Shown here: positions 61,510-64,000 of the stretch, piece by piece
Layout: every line of letters begins with the position of its first letter
Position numbering within the stretch: the first letter of the stretch is position 1
Assembly (NCBI GenBank): GCA_964611645.1
Contig: CAZTAO010000001.1
Span: 161,430-225,429 of the forward strand
Reading direction: 5' to 3'
Source: CAZTAO01 sp964611645
GTDB taxonomy: Bacteria > Armatimonadota > UBA5829
DNA: 64,000 bases
Position numbers and translations under genes: made by a program
Notes under the pieces: generated by a model
The model's input: the letters and a program-made list of their open reading frames with translations, nothing else
Database searches by the model: none
What the model was told of the DNA's origin: nothing

Positions 61510-62679
61510 ATGAAGGGACTTGTGCTGGAGGCGCAGTGGCAGCCCAAAAGCGACTATGATCTGACGGAGTTCGAGAAGCAGAGCGGGAAGTCCATCACCG
61601 CAAGCAGCGTGTGGAGATACCCGAAGATCAGCTTGCAGGAGAAGCCTGTGCCTAAGATTGGGCCAAACGATGTGCTTCTCAAGGTCAAGGCCTGCGGCAT
61701 TTGCGGGACGGATGTCCACCTGGTGGAGACTACCCCGGACGGCTACATGTTGTATCCGGGCCTGGCGAAGTTCCCGTCGGTGCTGGGGCATGAGCTTGCG
61801 GGTGAGGTTACTGAGATCGGCAGCGGCGTGAAGACGCTCAAGGTCGGCGACCCGGTGACTGTCGAAGAAATGAACTGGTGCGGTCACTGTACCCCCTGCC
61901 GCAACGGCTTCCCCAACCAGTGCGTGAACCTGGAAGAGATAGGGATTACTATCGATGGCGGGTTCGAGGAGTATCTGGCGGTGGACGCCAAGTACTGCTG
62001 GAAGATCGACGGCTTTATGGATGTCTACCACGATGAAGACAAGATGTATGAAGCGGGGGCGTCGGTGGAGCCTACCTGCGTTGCGTATAACGCGGTGTTC
62101 GAGATCGGCGGCGGCTTCCGGCCTGGAGCTTATGTGGTGATATTTGGAGCAGGGCCGATCGGACTTGCCGCAACAGCCCTGGCAAAGTGCGGCGGTGCGA
62201 GTAAGGTCGTGGTTTTCGAGATGCTTGAAGAGCGGCAGAAGCTTGCCAAGGTGATGGGCGCGGACCTGGTCCTCGACCCCGAGAAGCTCCTGCAGCAGGG
62301 GACTTCAGCACACGAAGTCCTAATGGACCTCACCAAGGGTGACGGCGCGGACTTCTTCCTCGAGAGCGCCGGTCTTCCGACCAAGACAATGCCCGAGATC
62401 ACCAAGGCGTTGGCTGTGGACAGCACAATAGTCCAGGTAGGTCGCGCGGCAGAGATAGCGCCGCTCTACATAGAGACGCTTCAGGTGAGGCGTTCACGGC
62501 TCGCAGGCGCGCAAGGCCATTCAGGCCACGCCAACTTCCCCAACGTAATCCGGCTGATGAGCGCCGGCATGATAGACATGACCAAGACCATCACCTCCCG
62601 CTTCGCCCTCGCAGACGCGGTAGCGGCCATAGAAAAAGCCGGCCAGCGAGGCGGGGCGAAGGTGATGATCAAACCGTAA
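61510..62679 (+). CDS. iolM: zinc-dependent dehydrogenase, scyllo-inosose 3-dehydrogenase-like
   Basis: A 389-residue medium-chain dehydrogenase. The catalytic zinc site is Cys65 (CGICGTD), His94 and Glu95 (VLGHEL); the structural zinc has Cys124, 127, 130 and 138 (CGHCTPC...C). The NAD fold carries VIFGAGPIGLA. The long N-terminus (TEFEKQSGKSITASSVWR) and GITIDGGFEEY match the Thermotoga-type IolM, which oxidises scyllo-inosose to a diketo-inositol. The start at ATG 61510 has AGGAGA upstream. The next gene is the matching IolN hydrolase, which strengthens the name. The inositol dehydrogenase (iolG) itself is not in the window. Confidence 0.82.
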   Translation: MKGLVLEAQWQPKSDYDLTEFEKQSGKSITASSVWRYPKISLQEKPVPKIGPNDVLLKVKACGICGTDVHLVETTPDGYMLYPGLAKFPSVLGHELAGEVTEIGSGVKTLKVGDPVTVEEMNWCGHCTPCRNGFPNQCVNLEEIGITIDGGFEEYLAVDAKYCWKIDGFMDVYHDEDKMYEAGASVEPTCVAYNAVFEIGGGFRPGAYVVIFGAGPIGLAATALAKCGGASKVVVFEMLEERQKLAKVMGADLVLDPEKLLQQGTSAHEVLMDLTKGDGADFFLESAGLPTKTMPEITKALAVDSTIVQVGRAAEIAPLYIETLQVRRSRLAGAQGHSGHANFPNVIRLMSAGMIDMTKTITSRFALADAVAAIEKAGQRGGAKVMIKP

Positions 62680-62703
62680 CGACAGAGAGAACGGCGAGCC
62701 TTC

Positions 62704-62729
62704 CCCTCTCCCCGCGCACGGGGAGAGGG
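62704..62729 (+). terminator. terminator-like hairpin between iolM and iolN
   Basis: A perfect 11-bp stem CCCTCTCCCCG / CGGGGAGAGGG around a four-base loop, 24 bp past the stop of iolM. There is no T-run, and the sequence type is common as a dispersed repeat, so it may be an element rather than a terminator. Confidence 0.5.
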
Positions 62730-62803
62730 CGGGGGTGAGGGGCCTTTCCACCCAGTGCGGTACGATAACTGGAGATTCGAGAGATTGAGAGGAGACTAGT
62801 ATC

Positions 62804-63907
62804 TTGGCAGCAAACGACGGATTCTTGACTACGGACAGGCCCGATCTGCTTTTTGACAACAACGATGTCGGGCGAATGAAGAAGGAGCTTTGGGAGGCCA
62901 GCGACGAGCAGATCGACGCCATCCTGGCCGAATATGGTATGCCCGCTTCCTCGGAACTGGGCAGGGTCGGGAGCTACATCCAGACCACTCCGCGGCATCG
63001 GGTCGTGGAGAACAGGCGAAAGAACGACATAGTCTTCCTGCCGATAGGTTGCACCGAGAACCACGGTATGCACAACCCCACCGGCATGGACACCCTCTTC
63101 GTGACCCAGATCCTGGAGGGTCTGAGGCGGTTTACCGAGAAGCAGGGGCGACCTTGCAGTTTGGCGTACACCCCTCTCAACTACGGCTGCCACCCCTACC
63201 ACCACATCGGCCTGCCAGGCACGGTCATGCTGGAAGAGGATGTGATGACGCGCCTGCTGATCGATGTGATGCTCGGCCTGTGGAACGACGGTTTCCGCAA
63301 GATCATCATGATCAACAACCACGGCCACCTCTGGGTGCTGGAGTCGGCGATTCAGGAGTTTATGAAGAAGTATCAATTGCCCGGCTACTTCCGGGTCATC
63401 GACTGGCACCGCGCCGTGCGGGAGTTCTTCCGAACAGTCGACCGAGGCGGCCCCTTCGACACCGACTTCTGCCACGCCGACGAGACCGAGACATCCCTTG
63501 GCCTGTACCTGTTCCCGGAGATGATCGATATGGACTGGGCCGTGGATACCAAGCAGGAAGCTCTGTTCCTGCCGGGGCATATGGATACCTCAGTCGACAA
63601 CTACGGCAGGCCCAGCCGGTGGTCGGAATGTGAGGGGCATATTGGCATAGAGATGGCCTCGACTCCCGAAGGAGTAGTTGGTCTGTCAACACGCGGCGAC
63701 GCCAAGAAGGCAAAAAGACCGGTAGCGGCGATCCTGAAGTACCTGACCCTACTCAACGACCAGTTGCTGGAAGCCTTCCCCGCTGGGACGGTGCCGCCGG
63801 TAGAGAAAGTGACTCTCCGAACCGAGAAAGACATGGAGCCGTATCTGAAAGAGCCGCTAAGCCCCGGCTGGAAGTCGGTCTACGGGTTGCCCAGGATAGG
63901 GTTCTAG
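62804..63907 (+). CDS. iolN: creatininase-family 3-dehydro-scyllo-inosose hydrolase-like
   Basis: A 367-residue enzyme of the creatininase superfamily. GAGGAG lies nine bases before a TTG start at 62804; no ATG fits better. Likely metal ligands are Glu85 and His87 (CTENHGMHN), Asp96 (TGMDT), His173 (INNHGHLW) and the Glu in CHADETETS. Together with the preceding iolM-like gene this matches IolN of Thermotoga, which hydrolyses diketo-inositol to 5-keto-gluconate. Creatininase itself is about 260 residues; the longer N- and C-terminal parts here fit the IolN type. The pair forms an inositol-catabolism operon. Confidence 0.8.
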   Translation: MAANDGFLTTDRPDLLFDNNDVGRMKKELWEASDEQIDAILAEYGMPASSELGRVGSYIQTTPRHRVVENRRKNDIVFLPIGCTENHGMHNPTGMDTLFVTQILEGLRRFTEKQGRPCSLAYTPLNYGCHPYHHIGLPGTVMLEEDVMTRLLIDVMLGLWNDGFRKIIMINNHGHLWVLESAIQEFMKKYQLPGYFRVIDWHRAVREFFRTVDRGGPFDTDFCHADETETSLGLYLFPEMIDMDWAVDTKQEALFLPGHMDTSVDNYGRPSRWSECEGHIGIEMASTPEGVVGLSTRGDAKKAKRPVAAILKYLTLLNDQLLEAFPAGTVPPVEKVTLRTEKDMEPYLKEPLSPGWKSVYGLPRIGF

Positions 63908-64000
63908 ACACCAGAAAACGGGAGAGGACGGAATCACGAAAACACGAAATGGGGAAAACACGAAAAGCGAAGACACCAGAAGGACGCAGTATTGTCATTC
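63908..64000. other. noncoding end of window
   Basis: No gene is seen. The stretch contains short, related ACGAAAACACGAAA-like words at about 63936-63965, typical of dispersed intergenic repeats. Confidence 0.5.

Overview
The window is about 64 kb of bacterial chromosome with moderately high G+C. No rRNA or tRNA gene, CRISPR array, transposase or integrase was seen. Genes start with clear purine-rich Shine-Dalgarno sites, and the recognisable housekeeping genes (hisF, hisI, aroQ, an aminopeptidase P, psuG) are ordinary bacterial versions. Many large secreted proteins carry TIM-barrel glycoside-hydrolase folds with DEP or NEP acids, propellers and LamG or carbohydrate-binding modules, and there is a Thermotoga-type inositol gene pair. 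Together this suggests a free-living polysaccharide- or sugar-using bacterium of a deep lineage. Armatimonadota is my best guess, from overall flavour only, with low confidence.

Layout: 0-2.1 kb, a possible defence patch (partial gene, a candidate nuclease, and a convergent Dam-type adenine methylase). 2.1-6.2 kb, a secreted TIM-barrel protein, two proteins of unknown function and copies of a dispersed hairpin repeat. 6.3-14 kb (minus strand), three large secreted propeller proteins. 14.1-18.4 kb, a LamG/clan-GH-A glycosidase and a secreted PAAR protein. 18.6-22.5 kb, an AraC regulator, psuG, a tandemly duplicated small membrane protein and a DUF4432 aldose-epimerase-like enzyme. 22.6-28.2 kb, a VapBC pair, an O-antigen-type ABC exporter, a citramalate/isopropylmalate-synthase-like enzyme fused to a sensor domain, and an MFS transporter. 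28.4-34.8 kb, a beta-rich secreted protein, a secreted TIM-barrel protein, pepP-aroQ and a zinc-ribbon membrane protein. 35-46.6 kb (plus strand), four more members of the propeller family. 46.6-52 kb, an MmeI-type restriction-modification operon between two repeat-rich gene-free stretches of about 1 kb. 52-54 kb, hisF-hisI and a second VapBC pair. 54.2-61.3 kb, an Lnt-like acyltransferase and a three-gene TIM-barrel operon. 61.5-63.9 kb, the inositol-catabolism pair iolM-iolN.

The most unusual content is the seven-member propeller family. Each member has a signal peptide and then one of two unrelated seven-unit propellers (RCC1-like or TolB/PD40-like). Both types are joined to the same C-terminal array of three modules of about 150 residues, each bearing a KNDANTSWGTG-like motif. 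Lengths are almost constant within each class (742-743 or 885-887 residues), and two neighbours share a 302-bp stretch with no differences, which implies gene conversion. The window is also rich in dispersed palindromes: at least five families, one of them apparently read in frame inside a gene, another cutting short a small gene, and a 33-bp inverted repeat bracketing the restriction-modification operon.
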